This document shows, piece after piece, positions 44,026 to 55,393 of a stretch of 64,000 bases of DNA. A model generated the notes under the pieces. It was not told where the DNA came from. It was given only the letters and a program-made list of their open reading frames with translations, and did no database searches. A program made the position numbers and the translations under genes. Numbering within the stretch: the stretch's first letter is position 1; each line of letters begins with the position of its first letter. Source of the DNA: Edaphochlamys debaryana (lineage: Eukaryota > Chlorophyta > Chlorophyceae > Chlamydomonadales); NCBI GenBank assembly GCA_016858145.1, contig JAEHOE010000064.1, forward strand, positions 310,001 through 374,000, given 5' to 3'.

Positions 44026-47000
44026 CTAAGGCTGCTGCCCACGAGCCTGCTGCACTCCCTCCAGCTGTACCCGATAGGCCCAGATGCGGTCTCCACGGAA
44101 CCGCACCTGCCGCGCTGGGCCAAAGCGCAGCACCATGTGGTCAGGGCCAGGCGCCGGCACGGTCAGCCCCTCCACAGGGGCTGGCGACACAGCCCCCAGG
44201 CTCCTCTGCCGCGCCACGAGCCCGCCCGCCGCCTCTGCTACTGCCCGCAGCAGGCCGCCCGTGATGGGTGACGGGAGGGCCGCCTGGCTTGGGTTGACGT
44301 CCCGCCGCCGACTACCCGGCGTGCCTGCGCTGGCTCGCGGGCTGCCCTGGCCGTCCGCCACCCGCATCTGCCAGAGCTCCAGGGAGCTGGCGCTCCTGTC
44401 CATGTCTGCAGCCCGTTGGCGAGTGCGCACGGGCATCGTGCCGCACTTGACGGGTGTTGGTGTCGAGGCTGGCGTCTTCGTGGACGGTTCCTCACGCAGT
44501 GTGGGGGAGCTGGCGCCTGTCCATCCTCCCTCCTGGCAGTCGGCTGCTGCCACTGGCAGCTCCCCGACGCGCGGCACAGTCAGATTGACACGCCTGGCAG
44601 CGGGTGGGAGACATGGCGAGAGGCGGTCCACCATCTGGTTGGCCGTACAACTGGCCGTGGCAGAGCTCAGCACCTCGCTGCCCATACTGGACCATGTGTA
44701 TGTCTTCTGCCCGGTGGCACAGGGTTGCTCGCTAGCAGCCTCTGTGCCACCGCCAGAGGGTGAGGCTGGGCTCACGTGCCGTGCTGGGCATGTCGACGCG
44801 CGTGGAGGCGATGCCACTTGCTCAGCTAGCGGCTGGGCTGCGTCCAGGCGGGGCTTGGGAAGAGGGGCTGACGGCGTGCTGGATTGGGGCAGCTGTGGTG
44901 AGGGAACACGAGGTAGCACGGCCTGGTCCAGTTGTGAGGAGGTCCGAGTCCGCAGGGGGGAGGCGTATTGTCTTCGCTTGGGCCCCGGGCTTGTGGTGCG
45001 CTCTCCGGGGGCGTCCAGACCCATGTGTGCCTCAGGTCCAATGACGCAAGAGCGTCCTCGCCAGAGCAGTGAGGGGGGCGAGGGCGCCATGCCCTCGCCT
45101 GACCCGTCCACCGCACAGCCGCTCTGCACCCGCACTGGCTCTGAAAGCTGCGAGCACAGCCGCGACGGCTGGCGCATGCCGCGCTCCGAGATCGCGGGAT
45201 GTCGGCGCTCAGTCGCCATCGACGTGCCCACGGGTCCCACCGGACCAAAGCCGTCCGCACTGACGTCGTTTGGTCGCAGCGCCGCGCCGCTGCGCGTCAG
45301 TCCTGGCAGGGCCGCGTCGATGGAGGACCGCGGCGACCTCTCGCAAGTGACGGTGGATACAAAAGGACTCGCGGTCGTGCTTGTGTCTCGGCCGACGTCC
45401 AGCGGGCTTAGCGGGCTCCGTCGATGTCGCGATACATGGGGCTCCCCGTCCAGTGTGGTTGTCGCGGAGGCGGCTGACGGCCTCATAACTATGGTTTGCT
45501 GCTGTGACCGGGACCGCACCACCGCTGTCCAGGCTGCGGACAATGGGCGTGGCCGGGCGAAAGAGAGAGCGGCGGAAGCCAGCGACGCGCCTGACGATGT
45601 CAGGTGACTGGCCGCTTCTGAAGCCGTCATCACGTGGCTGGCGCCAATCATGGCACTGAACGATGCTGCTGGTCCTAGGGTGGCGTGGAGAGACGCCGGT
45701 TGGGGGGCGGCACACTGCGTTGGGGAGGGCCATCCAGCAGCCAGCAGGATGGAAGTTGGGTGGGCAATGGGAAGTTATAAGGGCATGGGCCAGGTCGCTG
45801 CTGGACACAGGGAGAGTGTGCTATGAGACACACAGAGCGCATGCGTGACCATTTCTTGTTTGCAGGAAGCCTTGCACATTCTCAGGCACAGTATTACTAA
45901 GCACCCACCTTCCCCAAAATGGCGTTGGCCAGCGTGCCGCTGACCAGGATCTCGCCCCAGTTGGCATGTGCCGCCAGGCTTCCTGCTGCCTTGAAGGCAG
46001 GACCTTTGTAGGACAAGCGCCCGTCGAACGTCAAACCCGCCTTTGGGTGATGGAAAAGGTACCACCATCCCGGTTGGCCTGCAATTATAACCATGCTGAC
46101 CAGAAAGCCATAAAACTGTCTTACCTCAATGTTGCCCACATCCACACCGCCACGCACACTGAGGCCGGTCGCCTGCGGTCAAGGATATGTGAACGCAAGG
46201 TGTAAGCGTCTGCCGGGAATTGACTCAGGTAATCACAGCCAAGTTCCTATCCACGGAACTTGTGGCTCTCGGTCCCCACGGCCCGCAGCAGCTTACCTCA
46301 GGATCCGCAGACAGGTGCTCCTCCGCCACCTCCGCCTTTTGCTCCCTGTCATATGCCCCCTGCTGGAGGCCCCTGCCTGGCCTGAGCGATTGCACACTGA
46401 CCACGAGCTGCAGGCACCACCTGCGTTGGAGTGGTGGGCCTTCCGTTAGGAGCAGGTCAAGGGTGTGCAGTTGGGCCCTCCACAAATGCTCACCTTGCCG
46501 CAGCCGCCGGGTCAGGGAACACAGCCTGCAGCGCCCCTGGACCCGTGAGCAGCTGCAGGGGGAAAGACCGGGGATCTTTATTAGACTCTGGTAGGCCTGA
46601 TCGATATGGTGGTGTTGGCTCTGTAAGGTTGGCTCTTTCTCCGTGAGGCTTACCAGATAACCCTTGAGTTCTGCTGCCAGATGCTGGGCCTGGGCCCGGA
46701 GCGTGCCGTACAGCCCCATCACGCCTTGGGGCCCCAGGCCCCCGAGCTCCTCCACCTGAACCACCGCCACAGCCAGCCGCCCAAGGGGGGCCTCCAGCAC
46801 GCCGGGCGCCTCAGGTGGGCAAACGGGGTCGGTAAATGCCAAATGAGCGTAAACCCTTTGGTGGCAGTACGCCAGAGAGCAAGGCGCCTACCATGACAGT
46901 ATGGCTGCGGGGTGGCTCCATGAAGACGGTGCGTGGGAGGAGGCCTTGACCAAATACCGAGTAGAGCTCCACGCTGGATGCGTCACTCGGCTTGATCACG

Positions 47001-50000
47001 TGGCGCCCGCTGTGCAGTACGACAGCCGCCTCGCTGGGGGTGTGGGAAGACGGGGGAGGAGAGCAAGGTGGGGGTCGGGTCAGGCACCAGCCCGGTACAA
47101 GGGCAGCCCCCAAGAGCCAAAGAGCATTCCAATCAAGCCTTGTGGCACCTACTTGGCAAGCTGCTGCGGGTTGAGCGACGCCAGCGCAGCGGTAGACATG
47201 AGGACCTGGCCGCCACGGCCCACATCACCAATGGCCCGCGCCAGCTGCAGGACCGGGCCGCTGTGGGCAGGGTGGGACAGAGGGGGGGAGGCGATGAGAG
47301 GCTTTCAGCAGGCGGGAGGCAGTCAGGATGACGCAGTGTGTGCGGGCCTCATGGCCGCTCTAGATCCAAGTCGCCGACGCAAAAGCTAGCCCACCAGTCG
47401 TGACTCAAGGCGCCACATGCCGTTTGCGCACCTGTACACGACCCTTTGGGACGCCTGGTTGGTGTTGACGTCGCATGGGCCCAGGACGCCCCGGTGGAAG
47501 CCCATGCGCACTCGCAGGCCCCTGCCAGCAAGAGGGAGTCAAGTTCGTCATCGACTAACGCCTGCCGTATAAGCTCGACCTGCTAATAGAGAAACGAACG
47601 TGATCCCCCCCATGGCATGCACGAACGCACCTGAAGAGCAACCGTGCATCGTCCTGGGGCTCAGCACTGAAGTCGACCTGGCTGGAGGTCTCCTCCCAGC
47701 ATGCGCTGAGGAGAGACTTCAGGTCGGGACTGGGCTGCGGTCCAGGTCGAGACTCCTCACAACCGGTGAGCGCTGAGAACTCGCCTGTGGTGCCCAGCAG
47801 CCAGATGTCATCCGGGGACAGCATGCCACCGGGAAAGTCTTGTGGCTGTACGACTTGCAGCTGGGGTATACTGCCCAGAAGCGTGTGTTGGCCCAGGGAC
47901 TGGGGCCTTCGCCCTTGCCCCTCAGACGCGGCGGCGAGCAGGCCGGCTGGTGCTACGGGGCTGCTGCACGTCCGCGCTGTTCTATGCGACGCCAGCAAGA
48001 TCCCGGGGCAATCCTGCGCGCCGCTGCCACTGCCGCTGCCACTAGGCCCAACACCGGACGGCTGGGCCGGCGAATTGATGACGGGGCGCCGCCCTTTGGC
48101 CGACGTTGGCGCCGGCCGCTGGGCCTGGCGGGAGTCGCTTGGGCCTGCGTCATTGCGCTTGGCCGCACCCGGGGGTATCAGCAGCGGCCGCAGGGAGGGC
48201 CCCACGGCGCGCCGCACCCAGGGCTGCATGCCCGCTGGGTCGTGCCGAGCCGCCAGGGTTGCGGCGTAGGGGCTGTCGAGGAGCTCCGGGGGCCAGTCCA
48301 GCGCCAGCAGTGCCTCCTGGACCCGCAGGCAGAAGCGGAGGCAGTCGTGCGAGGACCGGAAGGCCAGGATGAAGGAGTCGCCTGCGGGGCCAGAGGGCGA
48401 GCGAGGGAGGAGCATGACAGATCATGACAACATGCCCCGCGTGAGGTGTGTCTCTCTTCCCATCCACGCACCGCCCTGCGTGCACCCACCCTCCGTGGCG
48501 CTCTCGTAGCCCCGGTGCTGCTGAGCTGCGGTGCGGATGGCCGCGTGGTGCAAGGAGACGGCCGCCTGGCACACGTCAGCAGTCAGCGTCTGAGGAGGAG
48601 GGGACGGGTGGGAGGGTGGGTTGACGAAGCGACAGTGGGACCTCAGCTCGCCCAGCTCAGACCGGAGGCGGCTGCCCTGGCGTGTTTTCCTTGCTCGCCC
48701 CATGTGCCCACCTCCCAGAGGCTCGTGCTGCTCTCGATATCGGTGATACACAGCACTGCCACACCCGGACCGGGCGCATCAAGCCGCTGTCCCTGAGCGG
48801 CGGCGCGGCGCCTTTGGCGGAGGCGGACAAAGGCGACGAGGGCCACCAGCACGGCGACTGCCACCAGCACTGAGGCCGCCACGGAGATCACGATCGCTAC
48901 TACATGTTTCGATGCGTGGGTGTGTGGAACCTGTAACGGGGAGGGCACGCAGCCGGAAGTTCGTCCGATACGTATTTCAATCGGCTTGCCAATGGCTGTT
49001 ATGCCTTTCTGCTCTTGTCCCGAGTCTTCAGCTAGTCATAAGCTGTCGTGCGTGCCATTCCTCCAACACCCCTTTACTGCAAGAGGCGCGCCTTACCTTA
49101 TCCTCCTCGTCCCCTGCGCGCTTTTTCTGCTCCACGATGCCAAGCGTCTTGCGGTACTGCGCCAGGAACACTTCCTTGCCACCCTGCTGCTGAATAACGG
49201 TGGTCACCGCAACCCTGAATTCTGCGTCTGTGGCCGCCAACGACACGTTGCCCCAAAGCACGGCCCGGGCCAGCTGGAACAGAGCATCCCTGCATGTGTG
49301 AACAGCGGACACATACAGGTGATGGAGTGTCCAATACAGGTAAATTGATTGGGGGCTGGCAATACGCTCCCAGCGGTGGTGCTAGCGGTATGTGCTTGGT
49401 CCCACTAGGCCAAAACCTTGCCCTTACTTCCTGCTACTTGATTGCTAATTAGCTCGCATCACGGATGCCAGAGTGCACCTATGGCCCCGCCCCTGTCTTG
49501 CCCGTTGGGCCGACCCGTCCTACTTGAACCGCAGAACCCCGGGGAAGCGGAGCTCGTAGAACACGTTGGGACTCTCCAGCACGGCACGGTACTGGGGGCC
49601 GAGGTAACAAAGGGCCACATTGCACGGGTGGATTCTGGTAGCACCGGGCGGCTGTCGCTATGGGTTCTGAAGGTTTCTTAGTTGCATGGAGCGCCCGTTC
49701 CTCTCACCGCTGCTAGGAAGGAGCGTGCGTTGGCCGAGTCGTATCCCGCGTTCACCCATGCGCCCAGATTAAGCTGGGATGCACGGAACGGGCCCCCCTC
49801 TGCGTTGGGGGGTAGGCACAGATAGAGGGAGGCAGTTACACACGACAGGGAGAGCGCTGCAGAACCGGCGCAGGCGTGCAAGGGACGGAGGGTGTGTCTG
49901 CTCTAGAACTACCCGAGTAAGCAACCTCAAGAATGGCCCCAACAAACAACGCTTGTTGCGGCCGTACGGGACCCACCGGTGTTTACGGCGAGGATGCGCT

Positions 50001-52812
50001 CCTGCTGCTGTGCCGGGCTCATGAGGGTCGCTAGCATACGGAAGGCGGCCGCCTGGCGGTACGGCGGCGAGTACCGGTTGATGGCAAACGAAATGGAATC
50101 CATCGCCACAACGGTGTTGGCCAGGACCTGTCGATGTGGACGCAATGAAGAAAAAGGGGGCCAAAGCAAGACCAGATCAGTGTGGGGTGAGAAGTAGTGA
50201 GGGCCTAAGGCTATCTCGTCAGGGCCAGGTCCGGGATGCGAGGGCATCTCTGCCCAAGTAAAGTAGTCTGCACTCCGTCTGACTAACAATACGCACCTCC
50301 TGCGCTGACGACCCTCCTTCCAATCTGGCCACCCGCTGCGCGTATGGGCATCGCTCGGGCGTGCAGGGCACCAGGCGGCCGCTTGGGCGGTCCAGCACCC
50401 GTTCAGATCCGGGGAGGGGGGCAGTGCCCAGCTTGCCACCGGACACTCGAGAGGAGACCGAGGCGTGACTGGCCACCTGTAGCACGGGGAAACGGTGCGA
50501 AATGGGTTAAGGCTACCGCTACACATGGCACCCATACATAGGGCAGAGGTCGTGGATAGATTGTAGCGGGATAACTGGCGGCCCACCTTAAACGCCAGGG
50601 GAACGCCAAACGCCACGAGGCAGCGGCCTTGGGGAAGGAGCTGGGTGTAGAAGGAGCGACAGGGCGTGTCCGGCGGAGGGCCGAAGCGGATGAGACCTCG
50701 GTAGATCTGAATGGCCTTGGCAAGAGCCTCGCCCGTCGCCAGCAGGCTCAGGTTGTCTGGGTCAAACACGACCCCATCAGCGGGGCCCCGGGTCTGAACC
50801 AGCGTCGCGAGCACCATCAGCAGCGTATCCCCGTACTGGCCGCACACTGAGGCCGGGGGCACAGAATTACAGGAGACTGTCAGACAACATTTTGCTCCGG
50901 GGTGGCACAAACAGAGACAGTCAAACAGAAACAGAAGACGTGACGACAACACGACATCACAACGCTGCTGCGAGTAGGCATGTAAAGGGGCAGGGGCAAC
51001 CTGAAACCTTACCTTCCCTGGTGTCCATGCAAATGCCGTACTCGGGCAGTCCATCCCCGTCCTGTAGCAACAGGGCCCAAAAGCAACACGTAAGCACGGC
51101 GGTTACGCTGGGATATGGTTGGGCAGGCACCAAGCAGAGGCAGGCCAACATGCCTCGCCCTGCCCGTGCCCCCACGCACCATGTCCCTCCCGTGCAAAGC
51201 CTCCGCCACCGTCAGCAGCTCGTCCCACGTGGCCGGCACGCTGATGTTGTGTACGGCAAAGATGTCCGTACGGTAGTACATGTGGGTCGGCAGGACGGTT
51301 CCGGGGATGGAGCAATAGGACCCGGTGCTGGCCGAGGACATGGCGGCCCTGAGGAGGGGTCAGGGCATGGGTAAGGGTGAGGTGAGGACAGAGGTAGGGG
51401 AGCCTGGAGCTTGCATGTATGTGGGTCGGCGGCATGTGGGTCGGGGACATGTGGGTTGCGGGCATGTGGGTTGGGGGCATGTGGGTTGGGGGCATGTGGG
51501 TTGGGGGCATGTGGGTTGCGGGCATGTGGGTTGGGGGCATGTGGGTCGGGGGCATGTGGGTCGGGGGCATTGGGCATCAGGCCCGCGAGCCGCAATGGGG
51601 CACGCTTGCATCAGACGCACCTCCAGTCGCTGGGAATGTCCGCTGCCCCGTAGGCCGGGTCGCTGAAGAGCAGCAGCGTGGTGTCCAGAAACGAAGACAC
51701 GGCCTCCGGCATGCCAAAAACCTGGGGGGCAGGGCAGGGGAAAGGGGGGGAGCCAGTGAGCGCTGGAGCACTTGAAAGAAGGTATCAGCATCGTCAGCCG
51801 GCTAGCCCATGTCTCCTGCTGCTTATTGCAAGCCGTGTCTTCGCCCCCGTCCCGTTCCTAGCAGTAGCACTTCGATGCGGCTAAGTGCAGACCGGCATGC
51901 GCCCACCTCAGCAGACAAAGACCAGAAGTCCATGGAGCCCGGATCGGCGGCAGTTGGCAGTACATCCGTAAACCGGTACCGCCGGTTCAAATAGTCCAGG
52001 TCAGTGAAGGTAACGATATTGTACCGCAGACCGTACTGCAGCTCAAAGGCCCCCAGACGGCGCTTGAAGCCTTGGAGACTGGGAGAGACCAGGTAGGTCC
52101 CCGAAGCGGCGGGCGGAGCTTCAGGCCCCTGTGGTCAGGACATTGCACAGGGTCGTTTGCATGCAATCGGTGCCGTCGTTCCTTAGCTGGGGCCTGCACG
52201 TTGTGCCATGAGCGAGACGTTGAGACGAACGGAGCCCTCCTCGTCCCAATGGACTGGCCAGGGGGACTGGGCCCCCGAGCTCAGACCCCGTGGCAAGACT
52301 TGACAGACCCACACCTGCTAAGCCGGCGCCGACCAAGCTATACAAGCTATACAGTCTAGATGACACGGTCTGCATGTGGCACTCGTGAGCTATGACTAGG
52401 CCGGCACCCTTACCGTTAGGTCCACCCCGCCCTCGCAGAGCGCCTCGGCGTGGATGAGGCGCGCCCACGGCGGGGGGAGGGTTATGTTGCCCCCGCGTGT
52501 CGCCAGCTGTCCGCACCTGCGAGCGTTGCAGCCAAGGCCTTACAGGTAAATATGCGCGACCAGGCACAGGGAAGCGCCTGGGCTAGACGTCTGCAGCACC
52601 GCGCGCTGAGACGTCCCATCCTCCATCGTGGCGGAGTCTGCCGCGTAGGAACATGGTACTCGAAAGAAAGTTGCATATCCAGAGTATACGCACCCCTGGG
52701 CTAGCTCGCGCGCCATGCAGGTCGTGGCAATGTCCGCATTCGCGGTCGCCAAGGACCAGAACAGCGGTATCGCCAGAAGAAGCCAGGGCCGCCATCTTGA
52801 CGCCACAGGCAT
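44026..52812 (-). CDS. Receptor-type class III nucleotide cyclase with solute-binding ectodomain (paralogue 1)
   Basis: About 24 exons, ~1775 residues. Approximate exons: 52812-52691, 52517-52414, 52131-51909, 51719-51622, 51348-51181, 51060-51014, 50849-50589, 50480-50297, 50129-49979, 49801-49710, 49590-49525, 49290-49097, 48931-48713, 48590-48491, 48382-47634, 47521-47432, 47261-47153, 47033-46895, 46806-46653, 46555-46493, 46420-46299, 46172-46126, 46041-45909, 45714-44026. Signal peptide MPVASRWRPWLLLAIPLFWS. The ectodomain resembles bacterial family-1 solute-binding proteins (MYYRTDIFAVHNISVPATWD; DGDGLPEYGICMD). One membrane helix (VVAIVISVAASVLVAVAVLV) precedes RLRQRRR. Cyclase domain 1: CITDIESSTSLWE and EGDSFILAF (both metal-binding Asp kept), GLRVRMGFHRG, GGQVLMS, ending GRHVIKPSDASSVELYSV; a Ser/Pro-rich insertion interrupts it in exon 15. 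Domain 2 (APLGRLAVAVVQVEEL; LTFDGRLSYKG) lacks the metal and Arg residues. A ~560-residue low-complexity tail ends VLRFGPARQVRFRGDRIWAY. Probably makes cAMP or cGMP in response to an external ligand, if domain 1 is active. Confidence 0.8.
51417..51575. repeat. Minisatellite (15-bp unit, about 11 copies) in a cyclase intron
   Basis: Units of ATGTGGGTTGGGGGC, with variants GGTCGGGG and GGTTGCGG, in the intron between the fourth and fifth exons. The paralogue's matching intron (around 62960-63100) has only about one unit. Confidence 0.9.
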
Positions 52813-55393
52813 GCTGCCTGAGCGCAGGCCTGGCGCCTTCGAGCTCCGAGCGAGGGCAAGCTAAGTCATTCTCGCGAGGAACAAACTTGCGTCCGCAACC
52901 TGCACGGACGGTCCTGGGAGGCAATCATCTAGCGGCTGGCGCATGTAAAGGCGTCTGTGAGCTGCATAATGCAAAGTGGTTACCAAACTTTGACGCGCGC
53001 TAGCAGTCTTGCCAGCAAGGGCGGCAACAAGTAGCTAATTGGAAACATTGTGACTTTCGCAGCAGCGCAATGTACCGCCCCGCGTGCCTGCGAACCCGTT
53101 GTGGAGAACTCACAATTCGGCACCGAACTTCAATCTGACGCCGCGGCCCCGCCAAGAGTTATACGCCAAATACGTGCTATTATGCCAGTGTGCAACAAGA
53201 ACGTCTGGGTCGGTGGGACCGGTTGGGCCTGGCTCGGGTCCCGTCGAAGGGCAGCTACTCAGCCCGGTTATTTCGGCGTTAAGGAGTGTGAAAGTGACAG
53301 GCCGCAGATTGCGGTCGCAGTAGTCCGTCTCTCAAGAGCCCGCAATTGCCACTGGGTCCACTGGCCTGCCTACCATACTTCATCCCTGTTCGGGAGCCCG
53401 AGCCGGCTGACAAGGTGAGGCGTGCCCTCCCAGCCCGTCCCTGCCACGCTTGAACGTGGTCAGTTTGCTCTTATTAGCCTTTCCCCAAATCCCCCACAGG
53501 TCAACTCTTGGGTGGGAGGCTTAGGACAGCTTCGGGCAGTTTTGGAAGGCTTCGTCGTGCCGCCTGGAAGGTGACGCCGCTCTCTGCTCGCAAGAGCAGG
53601 GTTGCGGGTAGTTGCCGACCAGTGCACTCGTTGCACTTTGCTGGCCTGCAATACGCGTAAATCGTCTCCCGTGTCTCCTTTCCCCCCACAGGTCGTCTCC
53701 TCGCCTGCGTAGTCTGCTGAAAACGCCCTACGCCACACCACAACCAAGCGCTTCGCTTCATTGATGTTCTTCTACCCGGGTCAAGCACGGGCTGAATGTC
53801 GCCCGAGCGGGGGGTGGCCGTAACATTAGTTTCCGACACCGCCCCACACACACAGGCAAAAGTTCCTACCCCCACTTCCCCCCCCCCCCACACACACCCC
53901 CTTGCCGTACACCACACACTGCCGTACATGGGCATATTGTAAACCGCTTTACTCCGCTGTTGTGCTAACCGATTGCGCTTCGTGTGCGCTACTCCTTTGG
54001 AAGGGAGCTGGACAGAAGTTTGGGACCCCCCTTCCCCTGCCCCGGTCCCTCACTGTTTCTCATTCCCCCCTGGTCCCCGTTTCCCATTCCCCCACCCCCC
54101 CTCCCAGCTTTGAGGACCCATAGTTACTATACTTTCTACCAAGGCTTATTATTTGCTGGGATCTCCCGACTCCGCCTGTCCTTAGCAGGGGAGGCTTCTG
54201 GCTGAGAGTACGGTATGGCAACCGCCCCCCCCCTCCTCTGCCAGGCTTGGGTCCACTGGGCAATCACCACGCTCCTCCGCAAGGAGGCAAGCGGCACAGC
54301 CGTGTCAAGGAGTAGGCGTCAGTGCCAGTGTCACTTGACTGCGCCTTGGCCAGTGGGACTTGCTTGAGGTACTCTCAGTGCGGCCGTGATGGCACCTTCG
54401 TTGCAGCCGGAGCTTGACCGGCACCATGACCAGTTTCTCCCTGGCCTCACTCCGATGCAGCCACCAGACACTCAGGCAGATGCTCCTACTTCCACAAGGC
54501 GATCTCCACCACGCGTGCTTTATTTGCTTTAGTGTATGGTGCTGGATAGCCCTTGCTGCTCATGTACTGCAGGGGGGCTATTTTCTCTCCTCCCCCAGCC
54601 ATATCTACGTGCCAGGCATGGGTGGAGCTGCATGGGGGGGCCAGACTCTGCTACAACTATGGAGCCCCCAGGCTGCTGCCGAGCAGGACTGGCTACAGCA
54701 CTTCTATAGAGTGCTGACAAGACCAGGTGCATGGGCCCATCACTGGTGCCCTTAACCCTACCCGACACAAAAACGGCTCGACATCACCTTGCAGTCCCAC
54801 TACCATGACAGAAACAACGACCAGCCAATCAACATCAATGCGCTCTCCCTCAGACATTCGAGCTTATTGCGCAAACCATCCAATTCGATTGGGACTCCTC
54901 CCGCCACAAACTCTCCCACTGCCCCGAGATGAGTGTTGACACAAAACCATGAAGCCCCACCCTCCCCAGCATTGCCAGGCTCAGCCCAATGCGTCACTGG
55001 GTTGCATGGAAACAGGCCAAAGACAAACATACACAAGTCCGCTATGTCATAACCTCAGTTCCGCCCGAGAGCACAGCATGTGTTTAGCACTATTCATTGG
55101 CTTCAATGAAGTGAACGACAGGGCATGCCTTTTGCAAGTAAGGTAATGTACGACTGCTTTCATCACGCCAATTCTCAGTGCCCACTGAATGCTCATGTTT
55201 GTGTGTGCGTTGGCAGATGCCTTGAGGTGGGGAGAGGTGCACAGCAATCCCTTGGGAAGATGCCCTGGCAGGTCGAAAGTTTATTATGTAGGACTGTGCC
55301 CCCACAGGACCACCACAACGCACCCGGAATGGCCCACACAAGGTACCCCCTCAACCCCAACCCTAGGCCCCCCCATGCACCAGTCCTTGCACG
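52813..55393. other. Intergenic region between the two receptor cyclases
   Basis: It holds the promoter of paralogue 1 and the 3' flank of paralogue 2, plus one copy of the dispersed repeat (53618-53690) and a C-rich run at 53878-53898. None of the short frames here has family character. Confidence 0.5.
53618..53690 (+). repeat. Dispersed short repeat, copy 3
   Basis: Matches 8254-8317 over about 65 bases with a few mismatches (CCAGTGCACT, GCTGGCCTGC, CGTCTCCCGT, TCTCCTTT) and 20641-20690 over the core. Confidence 0.7.

Noticed and set aside
51417..51575. CRISPR or protein repeat (frames reading repeated ACGLGACG or HMPPT units)
   Set aside because: A 15-bp minisatellite inside an intron; the flanking exons splice around it and the paralogue lacks it.
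53050..53418. Plus-strand 122-codon frame upstream of paralogue 1
   Set aside because: No domain, no supporting splice sites and no composition typical of the coding exons here.
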